A program made the translations under genes and the position numbers. The notes beneath the pieces were generated by a model, which searched no databases, was not told the origin of the DNA, and was given only the letters and a program-made list of their open reading frames with translations. Below are positions 41,321 through 50,140 of a stretch of DNA of 50,843 bases, piece by piece (positions within the stretch are counted from its first letter, which is position 1; each line of letters begins with the position of its first letter). Source of the DNA: Bacteroidales bacterium UBA4893 (GTDB taxonomy: Bacteria; Bacteroidota; Bacteroidia; Bacteroidales; P3). The stretch is taken from the NCBI GenBank assembly GCA_002399025.1, contig DHCV01000030.1, positions 1 to 50,843 on the forward strand, given 5' to 3'.

Positions 41321-43141
41321 ATGAAAAAAGATAAATTGTTTTCAGAGTTTCCTCCCGTTTCAACTGAGCAATGGGAAGAGGTTATTATGGCTGACCTTAA
41401 AGGTGGCGATTATGAAAAGAAATTAGTATGGAAAACCATTGAAGGAATTGATGTTAGACCTTATTATAGGGCTGAGGATATTAAGGATTTGAATCTCGCA
41501 CCAACAACAAAGAAAGATAATAATTGGGATATTCGTCAAGATATTTTTGAGTCTGATATTAAGGTTGCAAATCAAATTGCTATTGAAGGGCTTAAAAGAG
41601 GAGTGAACTCTCTTGGTTTTGATGTTACAAAGGTTAAAACTATGGAAGATATGAAAACTCTTTTGAATGGTATTAACCCAACTGAAATTAAGCTAAACTT
41701 TAAAACGAATATTTGCTATCGTGATTTTCTTCTATTATTTATTGATTATTTAAAATCATCAAATTACGATCTTCAAAAAGTTTATGGTTCTTTGAATTAT
41801 GATCCTTTAATTTATGCTCTTTATAAAGGAGAATTTGGTTGTGAAGAAGAAGAAATGTTTGATAGGTTAGCGTCATTATTGACTATTGTTAAAGAAAATA
41901 TTCCAAATTTTGATACAATAACTGTGAATGGACATGTATTTAATAATGCAGGTGCTTCAATAGTTCAAGAATTAGCATATACTCTTTCAGCAGCCAACGA
42001 ATATTTAGCTAATTTAACCGAAAAAAGTATTCCAGCTCATTCCGTAGGTTATAGAACTGTGTTTGCGTTTGCAACAGGAAGTAACTATTTTATGGAGATT
42101 GCTAAAATTAGGGCAGCAAGAATTTTGTGGAAAAAAATCATGCAAGAATATAATCCTAAATGCGATAGTGCTTATGATGTTTTTATTGCAACTGAAAGTT
42201 CATTCTATAACAAAACCATTTACGACCCTTATGTTAATATGCTAAGAACAACTACCGAATCAATGTCAAGTGCTATTGCTGGTGCTGATTCTATTTCGGT
42301 TTATCCTTTTGATTCTGCATTTAAGGAAAGTGATGATTTCTCACGTAGGATTGCTTCCAACCAACAAATACTTTTGAAGGAAGAAACATACTTAGATAAG
42401 GTTGTTGACCCTTCTGCTGGTAGTTACTATATTGAAAATTTAACTTCTTCAATTGCTTCTGCCGTATGGGATATTTTTAAGACAATTGAGCAAAAGGGTG
42501 GATTTCTAAAAGCAATTAAGGATGGGTATGTTCAAGACGAGATTGAAAAGACAGCTCAAAAGAGAAATAAGGAGGTTGCTCTTCGTAGGACAACTATTTT
42601 GGGAACAAACCAATATCCAAATCAAAAAGAAGAGATGTCTTCTAAGATAGAGGTTCTTTGCGAGGGTATTACAAATCCAGCAAAAGCTATTAAGACATTG
42701 AATTGTATTCGTTTGGCAGAACCTTTTGAGAATTTGAGATTGGAAGTTGAAAAATCAAATAAGACCCCTAAGGTTTTCCTTTTGACCTTTGGTAATTTAG
42801 CTATGCGTAAGGCAAGAGCTGGTTTTGCTACTAATTTCTTTGCTGTTGCAGGGTATGAGATTATTGATAATCCAGGATTTGATACAGCACAAGAGGGTGC
42901 AAAAGCAGCATTGGAATCAAAGGCAGATATAGTTGTTCTTTGTTCTTCCGATGAGGAATATGCTGAATTGGTTTCGGGAGTTATGCCTGAGCTAAGAGGA
43001 AAGATTAATCATGTTGTTGTTGCGGGAAATCCTATCGAACAAATTGAGAATTTCAAAAATCAAGGAATAACAGACTTTATTAGTGTAAAAACTAATTGTT
43101 TGGAATCGCTTCAAAACTATAATGGATTACTATTGAAGTAA
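41321..43141 (+). CDS. mutA: Methylmalonyl-CoA mutase small (beta) subunit
   Basis: A 606-residue relative of the non-catalytic small subunit of heterodimeric methylmalonyl-CoA mutase, the enzyme interconverting methylmalonyl- and succinyl-CoA in propionate formation. The N-terminus (SEFPPVSTEQWEEVIMADLKG) and the TIM-barrel segments VDPSAGSYYIENLTSSIASAVW and HVFNNAGASIVQELAYTLSA fit MutA. The C-terminal domain is B12-binding-like (AGYEIIDNPGFDTAQEGAKAA ...) but lacks the DxHxxG cobalamin ligand motif, as expected for the small subunit. The large subunit mutB, normally next, is absent: the next gene is on the other strand. Confidence 0.9.
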   Translation: MKKDKLFSEFPPVSTEQWEEVIMADLKGGDYEKKLVWKTIEGIDVRPYYRAEDIKDLNLAPTTKKDNNWDIRQDIFESDIKVANQIAIEGLKRGVNSLGFDVTKVKTMEDMKTLLNGINPTEIKLNFKTNICYRDFLLLFIDYLKSSNYDLQKVYGSLNYDPLIYALYKGEFGCEEEEMFDRLASLLTIVKENIPNFDTITVNGHVFNNAGASIVQELAYTLSAANEYLANLTEKSIPAHSVGYRTVFAFATGSNYFMEIAKIRAARILWKKIMQEYNPKCDSAYDVFIATESSFYNKTIYDPYVNMLRTTTESMSSAIAGADSISVYPFDSAFKESDDFSRRIASNQQILLKEETYLDKVVDPSAGSYYIENLTSSIASAVWDIFKTIEQKGGFLKAIKDGYVQDEIEKTAQKRNKEVALRRTTILGTNQYPNQKEEMSSKIEVLCEGITNPAKAIKTLNCIRLAEPFENLRLEVEKSNKTPKVFLLTFGNLAMRKARAGFATNFFAVAGYEIIDNPGFDTAQEGAKAALESKADIVVLCSSDEEYAELVSGVMPELRGKINHVVVAGNPIEQIENFKNQGITDFISVKTNCLESLQNYNGLLLK

Positions 43142-43181
43142 TGTTTCAATAATCCTAAATTTGATTTTTGATAGAACTAAA

Positions 43182-43212
43182 AAAGGGAGCATTTGCTCCC
43201 TTTCTTGTTTAA
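43182..43212 (+). terminator. Intrinsic terminator after mutA
   Basis: AAAGGGAGC (43182-43190), loop ATTT, GCTCCCTTT (43195-43203), then a T-rich run (CTTGTTT). The stem is A/T-flanked, so it can also act on the convergent response-regulator transcript. Confidence 0.9.
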
Positions 43213-43233
43213 TAGGTAATTTATATCATCATA

Positions 43234-43950
43234 CTAACTTTCCTTATGAATAGTTAATTTGAATCCTACACCATGTTGGTTTGCAAGTCTAACGTTTGGA
43301 TCGTTTGATAAGTATTTTCTAATCTTTGTGATATACACATCCATACTTCTTGCATTAAAATAAGAGTTATTTTTCCAAACCTTTTGTAGAATAACAGTTC
43401 TATCCACAGTTTGATTCATGCTCAAACAGAAAATATTTAAGAGTTCACTCTCTTTTCCTGTAAGTTTAATTTCAGAAGGTTGATTTTTTGAATCACCCTT
43501 GTAGGTTAGTATGTGACGATTATAGTCAAAGCTATAAAATTCACCAATTTCAAAAATATTATCCTCAGGACGTACAATAATAGAACGTCTTGATATTGCA
43601 TTAACTCTACAAAGGACTTCCTCCATTGAGAATGGTTTGCATACATAATCATCAGCTCCAATTTTAAATCCCTTAACAATACTGTCAATGTCTTTGTGCT
43701 TGTCGGAGATGAACATAATAGGAATTCTCGGATCTAAATCCCTGATTTGTTCCGCAGTAGTGTAACCATCAAACACTTCTAATGATGTTTCTAAGATTAC
43801 AAAATCAATTTCCTCAGAAGAATAAGCTTTAATGGCTGCTTGTCCGTCGGTTACTAGTCTAACGTTAAACTCGTTCTTTTCAAGAAAAGTTTTAACTATT
43901 GGTCCAAGGTTCAAATCGCCCTCTGCCAATAGGATTGTTAATTTTCTCAT
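43234..43950 (-). CDS. OmpR-type response regulator with Asp-to-Glu receiver (atypical)
   Basis: A 238-residue two-domain regulator (ATG 43950; a TTG at 43968 is rejected). The receiver domain (1-120) keeps the Lys of VCKPFSMEE, but the usual phospho-acceptor Asp is Glu54 (FVILETSLEVFDG, codon 43789-43791), the acidic pair reads EGD, and the Thr/Ser position is Ser in MFISDKH. The winged-helix domain (about 140-238) is typical: KLTGKESELLNIF, NARSMDVYITKIRKYL, VRLANQHGVGFKL. It may act without phosphorylation. No histidine kinase is adjacent. It lies 62 bases downstream of lepB on the same strand. Confidence 0.85.
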   Translation of the reverse strand: MRKLTILLAEGDLNLGPIVKTFLEKNEFNVRLVTDGQAAIKAYSSEEIDFVILETSLEVFDGYTTAEQIRDLDPRIPIMFISDKHKDIDSIVKGFKIGADDYVCKPFSMEEVLCRVNAISRRSIIVRPEDNIFEIGEFYSFDYNRHILTYKGDSKNQPSEIKLTGKESELLNIFCLSMNQTVDRTVILQKVWKNNSYFNARSMDVYITKIRKYLSNDPNVRLANQHGVGFKLTIHKES

Positions 43951-44012
43951 TTTTTCTTTGTTTTTCAATGTTTTGTTTTAATGTTGTTTATAATTATTGT
44001 TATCTAATTAAT

Positions 44013-45737
44013 CTATTTAACGATTCTAAATAATTTACTCCATCTGATTTTGTTAAACCAATTTTTATCTTTATTTAGACTTAACCACACAAATGAAGCT
44101 TTCCCAACAATATGGTCTTCTGGAACAAATCCCCAAAATCTACTATCGGCTGAATTATGACGATTGTCACCCATCATCCAATAATAGTCCATCTTGAAGG
44201 TATATGTAGTGGTTTCTTTCCCATTAATATATATTTTTCCATCCCTTTCTTCACAAGTATTCATTTCAAAAGCAGTTATCGCTCTTTTATATATTGAAAC
44301 ATTCTCAGGAGTAAGGTCAATTTTCATCCCTTTTTTAGGAATCAATACTGGACCATAATTATCAACGTTCCAATTCATATTTTCATTGTATGGGAATAGA
44401 TTTTTTTCTTTATATCCCTTCACGCTTATAACTGGTGATATGGATTTAACATAAGGGAATTTCTTAATTTTTTCTACCAATTCCCCAGTGAGAGGCAAAG
44501 TAGGGAAATTAATTGCATTACTAATTTCAGTACTATCAACGCTAACCATCTTCAAAACAGAAGCCTTGTCAATCAATTCAGGATGAAAGATTAGCTTACA
44601 AGGAAGTTTTGAAAATGCAGAATAGGATTTATCCTCACTTTGCATTGGTAAAATATCCAATACATAAGGCGTGTTTGAGAGATTCTCAATTTGAGGTTTT
44701 GTCAAATTAATATAGTAGGAGAGATACATCATATCCATATCTTCCTTTGAAACTCCAATATTTAGCAATTCTTTTTCATTTAAAGAAGCTTCATTTTCTG
44801 TTTCTATTTTATATGTTATTTGATAATCTTTTGGACTTTCAATAGGTTTCCCATTAATGTGAACAATTCTATTTTCTATTGAAACTGTTTCACCAGGAAG
44901 TCCAATACAACGTTTGATGAAATTTTCTCTTTTATCAACAGGTCGAGTTATAATTTGTCCAAATTCTTGTGGAGAATTCCAAACTCTATCCATGCCATAT
45001 TTTCTAACTAAGCTATAATAACTATCTGCACTTTGATAGGCAGTTGAAAGAGTATCTCCATCTGGGAAATTAAACACAACAGCATCATTCCTCTTAATTT
45101 TGCCAAGTCCAGGGAAACGATGATAATCCAAATTTAACCATTCAACGTATGACTTGATGTTTAAAAGAGGAATTGTGTGGTGAACCAAAGGAAATGCAAT
45201 AGGTGTATTAGGAACTCTCGGTCCATAAGCAACCTTACTTACAAATAGATAATCTCCAACAAGTAGAGATTTTTCCATTGAGGATGTAGGAATGGTGTAG
45301 GCTTCAAAGCCAAACATTCTAATAATTGATGCTGCAATTATTGCAAATAATATAGCATCTGCCCATTCTCTAACTGATGAATTTTTAATTTTTGGTAATT
45401 CAGAAGGATGTGTATAGGTTTCTTTCTTTGAAAATCCAAGCCAAGGTAATATAACAAAAGGAAATAAAACTCCTGCAATTTGTATAAGTAGTCCATTTTT
45501 GCGAAAACACTTCATTATTTCTATAATGATTAGCATTGCAACAAAAATATTTATAAAAGGAATAAGACAATAAATAAACCACCAAAATTTTTTATTGATA
45601 ATTTTTACTACCATCCATACGTTAAGAAAAGGAATTATGCTATACCAACCTTTAACTCCTGCTTTAATAAATACTTTCCACAGCCCGATAAAGGTAATAA
45701 TAGTTGTAATGATGATGATAATTGCGTATATACTCAT
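44013..45737 (-). CDS. lepB: Signal peptidase I, large Bacteroidota form
   Basis: About 574 residues from ATG 45737 (upstream in-frame start at 45815 overlaps the promoter and is rejected). The first 100 residues hold several membrane segments with a GVKGWYSIIPFLNVWMVVKI stretch resembling a DUF5684-type domain. The peptidase proper starts near 120: Ser153 in IPTSSMEKSLLVGDYLF is the nucleophile, the Lys lies in FIKRCIGLPGETVS, and box E is YWMMGDNRHNSADSRFWGFV. A large insertion between these boxes makes it far longer than E. coli LepB (324). It removes signal peptides from secreted proteins, many of which occur in this window. Confidence 0.92.
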   Translation of the reverse strand: MSIYAIIIIITTIITFIGLWKVFIKAGVKGWYSIIPFLNVWMVVKIINKKFWWFIYCLIPFINIFVAMLIIIEIMKCFRKNGLLIQIAGVLFPFVILPWLGFSKKETYTHPSELPKIKNSSVREWADAILFAIIAASIIRMFGFEAYTIPTSSMEKSLLVGDYLFVSKVAYGPRVPNTPIAFPLVHHTIPLLNIKSYVEWLNLDYHRFPGLGKIKRNDAVVFNFPDGDTLSTAYQSADSYYSLVRKYGMDRVWNSPQEFGQIITRPVDKRENFIKRCIGLPGETVSIENRIVHINGKPIESPKDYQITYKIETENEASLNEKELLNIGVSKEDMDMMYLSYYINLTKPQIENLSNTPYVLDILPMQSEDKSYSAFSKLPCKLIFHPELIDKASVLKMVSVDSTEISNAINFPTLPLTGELVEKIKKFPYVKSISPVISVKGYKEKNLFPYNENMNWNVDNYGPVLIPKKGMKIDLTPENVSIYKRAITAFEMNTCEERDGKIYINGKETTTYTFKMDYYWMMGDNRHNSADSRFWGFVPEDHIVGKASFVWLSLNKDKNWFNKIRWSKLFRIVK

Positions 45738-45788
45738 TGATTTATTAATTAAATTACTAATTTTGCAATTCAAACTACAAAACGTGTG

Positions 45789-45819
45789 CAAATATAATAA
45801 TATTGTATGAAACAAACAA
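45789..45819 (-). promoter_or_regulatory. Promoter of lepB
   Basis: On the minus strand: TTG (45819-45817), 20 bases, TATATTTG (45796-45789). The start would fall near 45782, leaving about 45 leader bases to ATG 45737. It overlaps the first codons of the divergent S41 protease gene (45807). Confidence 0.6.
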
Positions 45820-47570
45820 TTTTTTCTTTATTTTTTATAATTTCGAGCTTTGTAAATGCACAAAGCATTGATAGAAACGAACTTTTAGCAACTGATAATA
45901 AAATGTCTTTTACCCTTAATATGATACGATATTATTATGCAGAAAAACCCGATATGCAGAAGATTGTAGAAAAAGGGATAGTAAATATGTTAAAGGAATT
46001 AGATCCTCATTCAGTCTATATTTCCAAGGAAGATGTTGAAAAAATGAACGAGCCTTTGATAGGGAATTTTGATGGTATTGGAGTTTCTTTTCAAATAATG
46101 AAGGATACAATTTATGTTGTAGATGTTATTAGAGGAGGACCCTCAGAAAAGGTTGGTGTTATGCCAGGAGATAAGATAATTAAGGTTGATGAAAAAAATG
46201 CAACAGGAGATACCATAAAAACAGACTGGGTTTTCAAAAATCTTAGAGGAGTTAAGGGAACAAAGGTTAAGATAACCATTGAAAGGAAAGGAAGGAAGGA
46301 ACCAATAGTATTTGATATTATTAGAGATAAGATACCAATTACAAGTGTTGATACTTGGTTTATGCTCGACAAATCGCTTGGCTATATCCGTCTTGACAGG
46401 TTTGCTCAAAATTCGTATAACGAAGTGGTGAATGCAATTAAGGACTTGAAAAAACAAGGAATGAAAGAACTTATCTTTGACCTTAGAGGAAATGGAGGAG
46501 GTTTTCTCGATGTAGCCTTTAAGTTAAGTGATGAGTTTTTGGAAGGAGATAAAATTTTGGTATATACAGAAGGAGTATCTTCACCAAGATATGATTTCAA
46601 AAGCCAATCAAAAGGAGAATTTGAAAAAGGAAAATTAGTAATATTAATAGATGAAACATCTGCCTCAGCAAGTGAAATTGTAAGTGGTGCAATTCAAGAT
46701 TGGGACAGAGGTGTTATAGTTGGTCGTAGAAGTTTTGGAAAAGGATTAGTTCAAAGACCATTCAATTTGCCTGATGGCTCACAAATACGTCTAACAACCT
46801 CACGTTACTTTACACCAAGTGGTCGTTGTATTCAAAAACCTTGGGAAGATGGATTGGATTCATACTATAACGACTATATGAAACGCTATCAACACAAAGA
46901 ACTCATAACCCCCGACTCCATAAAATTCCCTGATTCGCTCAAATACTCAACCTCCAACGGAAGAATAGTATATGGAGGAGGCGGAATAATGCCAGACGTG
47001 TTTGTTCCAATAGATACATCAAGAGCATCAGACTATTTAATTAATCTTCGTTCAAAAGGAATATTCAATAACTTCACAATGCAATGGGTAGATGAAAATA
47101 GAACCACATTCTTAAAACAAAACCCAACCTTTGACGACTTCAACAAAACATACCCTTCTTTAAATTTGATGAAAGAATTTACTGCTTATGCACAAAAAGA
47201 AGGAGTGGAGCATAATGACATAAAGAAAGAATGGGTAAATCAAATGGTTGGAATGTATCTTTTAGAACAAGTAAAAGACACCACCAAACCCAACTACACA
47301 TCATATCAAACCTATGCAAAAGAGCTTTTAAATAATCCTGAGTTATTAAAAACAATTGTTGAAAAAGCACAAAATGAAGATAAGAAAATGGCTGAGATGA
47401 TGAAAAAATCAGATGTTTATATTGAGGCTACTCTAAAAGCAATGATAGCGAGAAACCTATATGGAATCAACTATTACTACCAATCAATAAAAGATACAGA
47501 CGAAGGCCTACAAAAAGCAATTTCAATAATAAAAAACGATAAAGTTTATAATGGTCTATTAAAGAAATAA
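45807..47570 (+). CDS. S41-family C-terminal processing protease with PDZ domain
   Basis: A 587-residue exported protease (signal peptide to about SFVNAQ). A PDZ domain spans about 75-165 (IGVSFQIMKDTIYVVDVI, GGPSEKVGVMPGDKIIKVD). The S41 core follows: LGYIRLDRFAQNSYNEV, ELIFDLRGNGGGFLDVA, and ETSASASEIVSGAIQDW ... RSFGKGLVQ, giving Ser287 and Lys312 as the catalytic dyad, 25 residues apart as in CtpA/D1P. The C-terminal 200 residues are a helical extension common in Bacteroidota homologues. Substrate unknown. Divergent from lepB with a 69-base gap. Confidence 0.92.
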   Translation: MKQTIFSLFFIISSFVNAQSIDRNELLATDNKMSFTLNMIRYYYAEKPDMQKIVEKGIVNMLKELDPHSVYISKEDVEKMNEPLIGNFDGIGVSFQIMKDTIYVVDVIRGGPSEKVGVMPGDKIIKVDEKNATGDTIKTDWVFKNLRGVKGTKVKITIERKGRKEPIVFDIIRDKIPITSVDTWFMLDKSLGYIRLDRFAQNSYNEVVNAIKDLKKQGMKELIFDLRGNGGGFLDVAFKLSDEFLEGDKILVYTEGVSSPRYDFKSQSKGEFEKGKLVILIDETSASASEIVSGAIQDWDRGVIVGRRSFGKGLVQRPFNLPDGSQIRLTTSRYFTPSGRCIQKPWEDGLDSYYNDYMKRYQHKELITPDSIKFPDSLKYSTSNGRIVYGGGGIMPDVFVPIDTSRASDYLINLRSKGIFNNFTMQWVDENRTTFLKQNPTFDDFNKTYPSLNLMKEFTAYAQKEGVEHNDIKKEWVNQMVGMYLLEQVKDTTKPNYTSYQTYAKELLNNPELLKTIVEKAQNEDKKMAEMMKKSDVYIEATLKAMIARNLYGINYYYQSIKDTDEGLQKAISIIKNDKVYNGLLKK

Positions 47571-47573
47571 TTA

Positions 47574-47594
47574 TTTATTATTAGGATATGTTAT
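47574..47594 (+). repeat. Direct repeat, copy 1 (21 bp)
   Basis: Begins TTTATTATTAGG and ends ATATGTTAT. An exact copy is at 48154-48174, 580 bases away. Confidence 0.9.
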
Positions 47595-47779
47595 TTTGTC
47601 TGAATAAGGATTTACAGGATTTGAAGATTAATAGGATTTTAATTAAGTAACCAATCAAAAATCATCGGCTTGCCGCTTGCCTTAGCAAGAAATACCGTAC
47701 AACGGAAATGATATGACCCCCAAAGGTGTCAAAGGTTTGTAGAATTTATAGAATATACAGATTATAACCCCATCATCTG

Positions 47780-47797
47780 CGACCCCGAAGTGGGTCG
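47780..47797. repeat. Small GC-rich hairpin
   Basis: CGACCC (47780-47785) pairs with GGGTCG (47792-47797) across a 6-base loop, in an otherwise AT-rich spacer. Confidence 0.6.
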
Positions 47798-47863
47798 AAC
47801 ATTTGAATCTTTGTTTTAGTAATTTCTTTTAAGGAGTTATTTATTTGAATCTTGGTTTTAATG

Positions 47864-47936
47864 CAAAAAGTACGTATTTATCTAATAACGCCTATATATA
47901 CTTAATAGGGGGAATGTGGTTTTTACGTACTTTTTG
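47864..47936. repeat. 73-bp inverted repeat with 13-bp arms
   Basis: CAAAAAGTACGTA (47864-47876) is complementary to TACGTACTTTTTG (47924-47936). The 47-base interior contains TATATATACTTAATAGGGGG. No coding capacity. Confidence 0.8.
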
Positions 47937-48125
47937 TTATTCTTATTTTCTCACTTTATAATTTAAACTTTTCACTTTTTAAGATTTACTATTTACATTT
48001 TTGATGTTTCTGTGGATACTTATGATAAATATAATTTTATTATGAGAATAGAACTAACAGTTTCACGAATTGCAACTACAAATAAACCTGATGAGAGTTT
48101 AAAACCAACTATCTACAATTCCGTC

Positions 48126-48149
48126 GTGCGGGATTTCCGACTCCCGCAC
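48126..48149. terminator. GC-rich hairpin, possible terminator
   Basis: GTGCGGGA (48126-48133) pairs with TCCCGCAC (48142-48149), 8-base loop, followed rightward by a T-rich stretch. The GTGCGG...AGTC elements echo a weaker hairpin near 1810. It lies 12 bases beyond the minus-strand lipoprotein stop, where it could also end that transcript, though without a U-run on that side. Confidence 0.5.
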
Positions 48150-48153
48150 TTAT

Positions 48154-48174
48154 TTTATTATTAGGATATGTTAT
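48154..48174 (+). repeat. Direct repeat, copy 2 (21 bp)
   Basis: Exact copy of 47574-47594. It includes the stop codon and the last few codons (…DNIS) of the minus-strand lipoprotein gene. Confidence 0.9.
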
Positions 48175-49153
48175 CCAATATATTATTTAAATTATCCGGT
48201 TCTTTTGTTTCAAACTCACTCCATCCGTCTTTGTAACTGATATGCCAATAAATCAGATTTTTTTGTTTATCTTCTTTTACAATTATAACTAATCTTTCTT
48301 CTAAAACATTATCGAAACCACTATAAGTAATTTCACCTTCTTTGTTTTTTTTAATACTATCAATACTAAAATTCATAATTCTGTTCCCCTCGGAATTGAT
48401 AATTCTAATAAAGTCTGGGTTATTGATAATTGTACCTGATATTTGAGAAAAGGTTGGAATATCTTGATTTTTGTATGCCACAATATCATATCTAATAAGA
48501 GGAAATGCTGCTGTACTATTATAATCATGCCCTATCATTTCTCTTATTTCTTGCTCTGTATAACCTTCATATTTTTTAGAGGAAATAAATAATCCCATCT
48601 CAGAAAGTGCTACTTCTAAACCATATTTTTCTACAAATTCTGACAATTCAAATTTTGTGTTCGATTCTAAATTTGCTTTAAATGACATTATTTTCTTGTC
48701 ATCCATTTTATATATAGTAAATGTTTCGGTAGTTGGGTCATCTGGGTTATATTTAAGATAAATACCAGCATACTTATAATCTGAGGTTGTGAGAATATCA
48801 CAAATATTAACATAAGACTGATGTTTGTATTTATTTTTAAATTCTTTATTAATGTTTTTGACTATATCAGAATATGAGCCTGATTTTTTATTTAATATCA
48901 TTTCAATATATGTAACAGTATCCTTTGTTTCAAAGGAGAAAGTACTATATGAAATATAATTAGCACTAGAGTTTATGGTGTATATTTTTTCAAATTCTGT
49001 TTCTTGTCTTAGGAACTTCTTTTCAACTTTTAACAGTTCACTTATCGGCTTACCTATTAATTCATAATAAGGTAAATATTTTTCTTTGTCTTTATTATTT
49101 CCACATGAGATTAGAATTAATCCCAGAGAAAAAGCAAATAGTAATTTTTTCAT
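48161..49153 (-). CDS. Lipoprotein of unknown function
   Basis: A 330-residue predicted lipoprotein: MKKLLFAFSLGLILISC with lipobox Cys17, followed by the polar NNKDKEK linker. The body is rich in beta strands (YISYSTFSFETKDTVTYIEM, NRIMNFSIDSIKKNKEGEIT) and I recognise no family. Its last codons fall inside a 21-bp direct repeat. It follows another lipoprotein gene 53 bases upstream on the same strand. Confidence 0.75.
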   Translation of the reverse strand: MKKLLFAFSLGLILISCGNNKDKEKYLPYYELIGKPISELLKVEKKFLRQETEFEKIYTINSSANYISYSTFSFETKDTVTYIEMILNKKSGSYSDIVKNINKEFKNKYKHQSYVNICDILTTSDYKYAGIYLKYNPDDPTTETFTIYKMDDKKIMSFKANLESNTKFELSEFVEKYGLEVALSEMGLFISSKKYEGYTEQEIREMIGHDYNSTAAFPLIRYDIVAYKNQDIPTFSQISGTIINNPDFIRIINSEGNRIMNFSIDSIKKNKEGEITYSGFDNVLEERLVIIVKEDKQKNLIYWHISYKDGWSEFETKEPDNLNNILDNIS

Positions 49154-49206
49154 GATTTCAATTGATTTTTTAGAGAATATTCAAACTTTGTAATTCTGTT
49201 TTAAGA

Positions 49207-49950
49207 CTAATTGAGCTTATCTAATTTCCTTTGACAAATATCTGCTTTTGTTTTATTATTAGATTCCTCATACAAATCTTTGAGAAGAGATAAATTATTA
49301 TAATAAATTTCATTATCATTAACTTCTCCAATATCCTCAATATATTTACATAATCTTTCAGCATGTGAAATAGCTTTTTCATTAGCGCCAAGATTATAAT
49401 AAAAATTGGTTAAGGTAGTTAGAACAACAATGTATTTCTCATCCCACTTCTTGGTTAAAGAATGTTTGTATTCAATATGAGTAAGGGAATGATCTAATAG
49501 TAATATACTTTTCATTAAAAACTCTTCCTTTTCACAGAAAATATTATATAAAACTATTGAAGAACTATGAAGAGAAAGTTCATTTTCAACAGTATTTGCA
49601 GGATGTAAATAGAACTTCTCCATTTCTCTATCCAATAAATCCATAACCTGTTTCAAATTATCTTTTTTCAATAATTTCAAACCTTCCAAAGATATTAATC
49701 TTACCTCTTCAACAATTTTATCCCTATCAATATCCAAATTATTAGCTTTATCAACTTTTTTTAAATCAATCAAATAATTAGTATCAAATGTAATGTAAGC
49801 ATTAAAAGCTTGCTCAATTAACATCCTTTTCCCATTCTCCAACTTACTATCTTCCTTCTGACTAACATCAGTCTTTACATTCGCTTCTGTTTGCTTACCA
49901 CAAGCATTCAAACACAAAATAGTAAACAATACCAACAGAACTTTTTTCAT
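49207..49950 (-). CDS. Lipoprotein with TPR-like helices, unknown function
   Basis: About 247 residues from ATG 49950 (a longer reading to 49980 puts residues ahead of a clean signal). MKKVLLVLFTILCLNAC gives a lipobox with Cys17. The remainder is almost all helical, with TPR-like pairs near the C-terminus (VVLTTLTNFYYNLGANEKAI SHAERL; NNLSLLKDLYEESNNKTKA). Function unknown. Probably co-transcribed with the lipoprotein downstream. Confidence 0.7.
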   Translation of the reverse strand: MKKVLLVLFTILCLNACGKQTEANVKTDVSQKEDSKLENGKRMLIEQAFNAYITFDTNYLIDLKKVDKANNLDIDRDKIVEEVRLISLEGLKLLKKDNLKQVMDLLDREMEKFYLHPANTVENELSLHSSSIVLYNIFCEKEEFLMKSILLLDHSLTHIEYKHSLTKKWDEKYIVVLTTLTNFYYNLGANEKAISHAERLCKYIEDIGEVNDNEIYYNNLSLLKDLYEESNNKTKADICQRKLDKLN

Positions 49951-50140
49951 AGTTATCTTTTTAAATCTTATTATTATCAAACCTTTTGCACAAATTCTTC
50001 TCTCAATTTATTTAATTCTTCAACTTTATAGTCAATGTTCTCTGCCTTTTATTATGCCAAAATAAAACTTTTAAATCCTCTTCTTGTCTTCCGTAAAAAT
50101 GATTGGCTTTAATATGATATATAATTTATACTTTCATCTT

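Larger units (their letters stand above)
47571..48160. other. 590-base repeat patchwork, no gene
   Basis: No credible coding region. Within it: the first copy of a 21-bp direct repeat (47574-47594), a GGATTTACAGGATT-type string (about 47606-47640), a CGACCC/GGGTCG hairpin (47780-47797), a 73-base inverted repeat (47864-47936), a GTGCGGGA/TCCCGCAC hairpin (48126-48149) and the start of the second direct-repeat copy. Confidence 0.7.
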
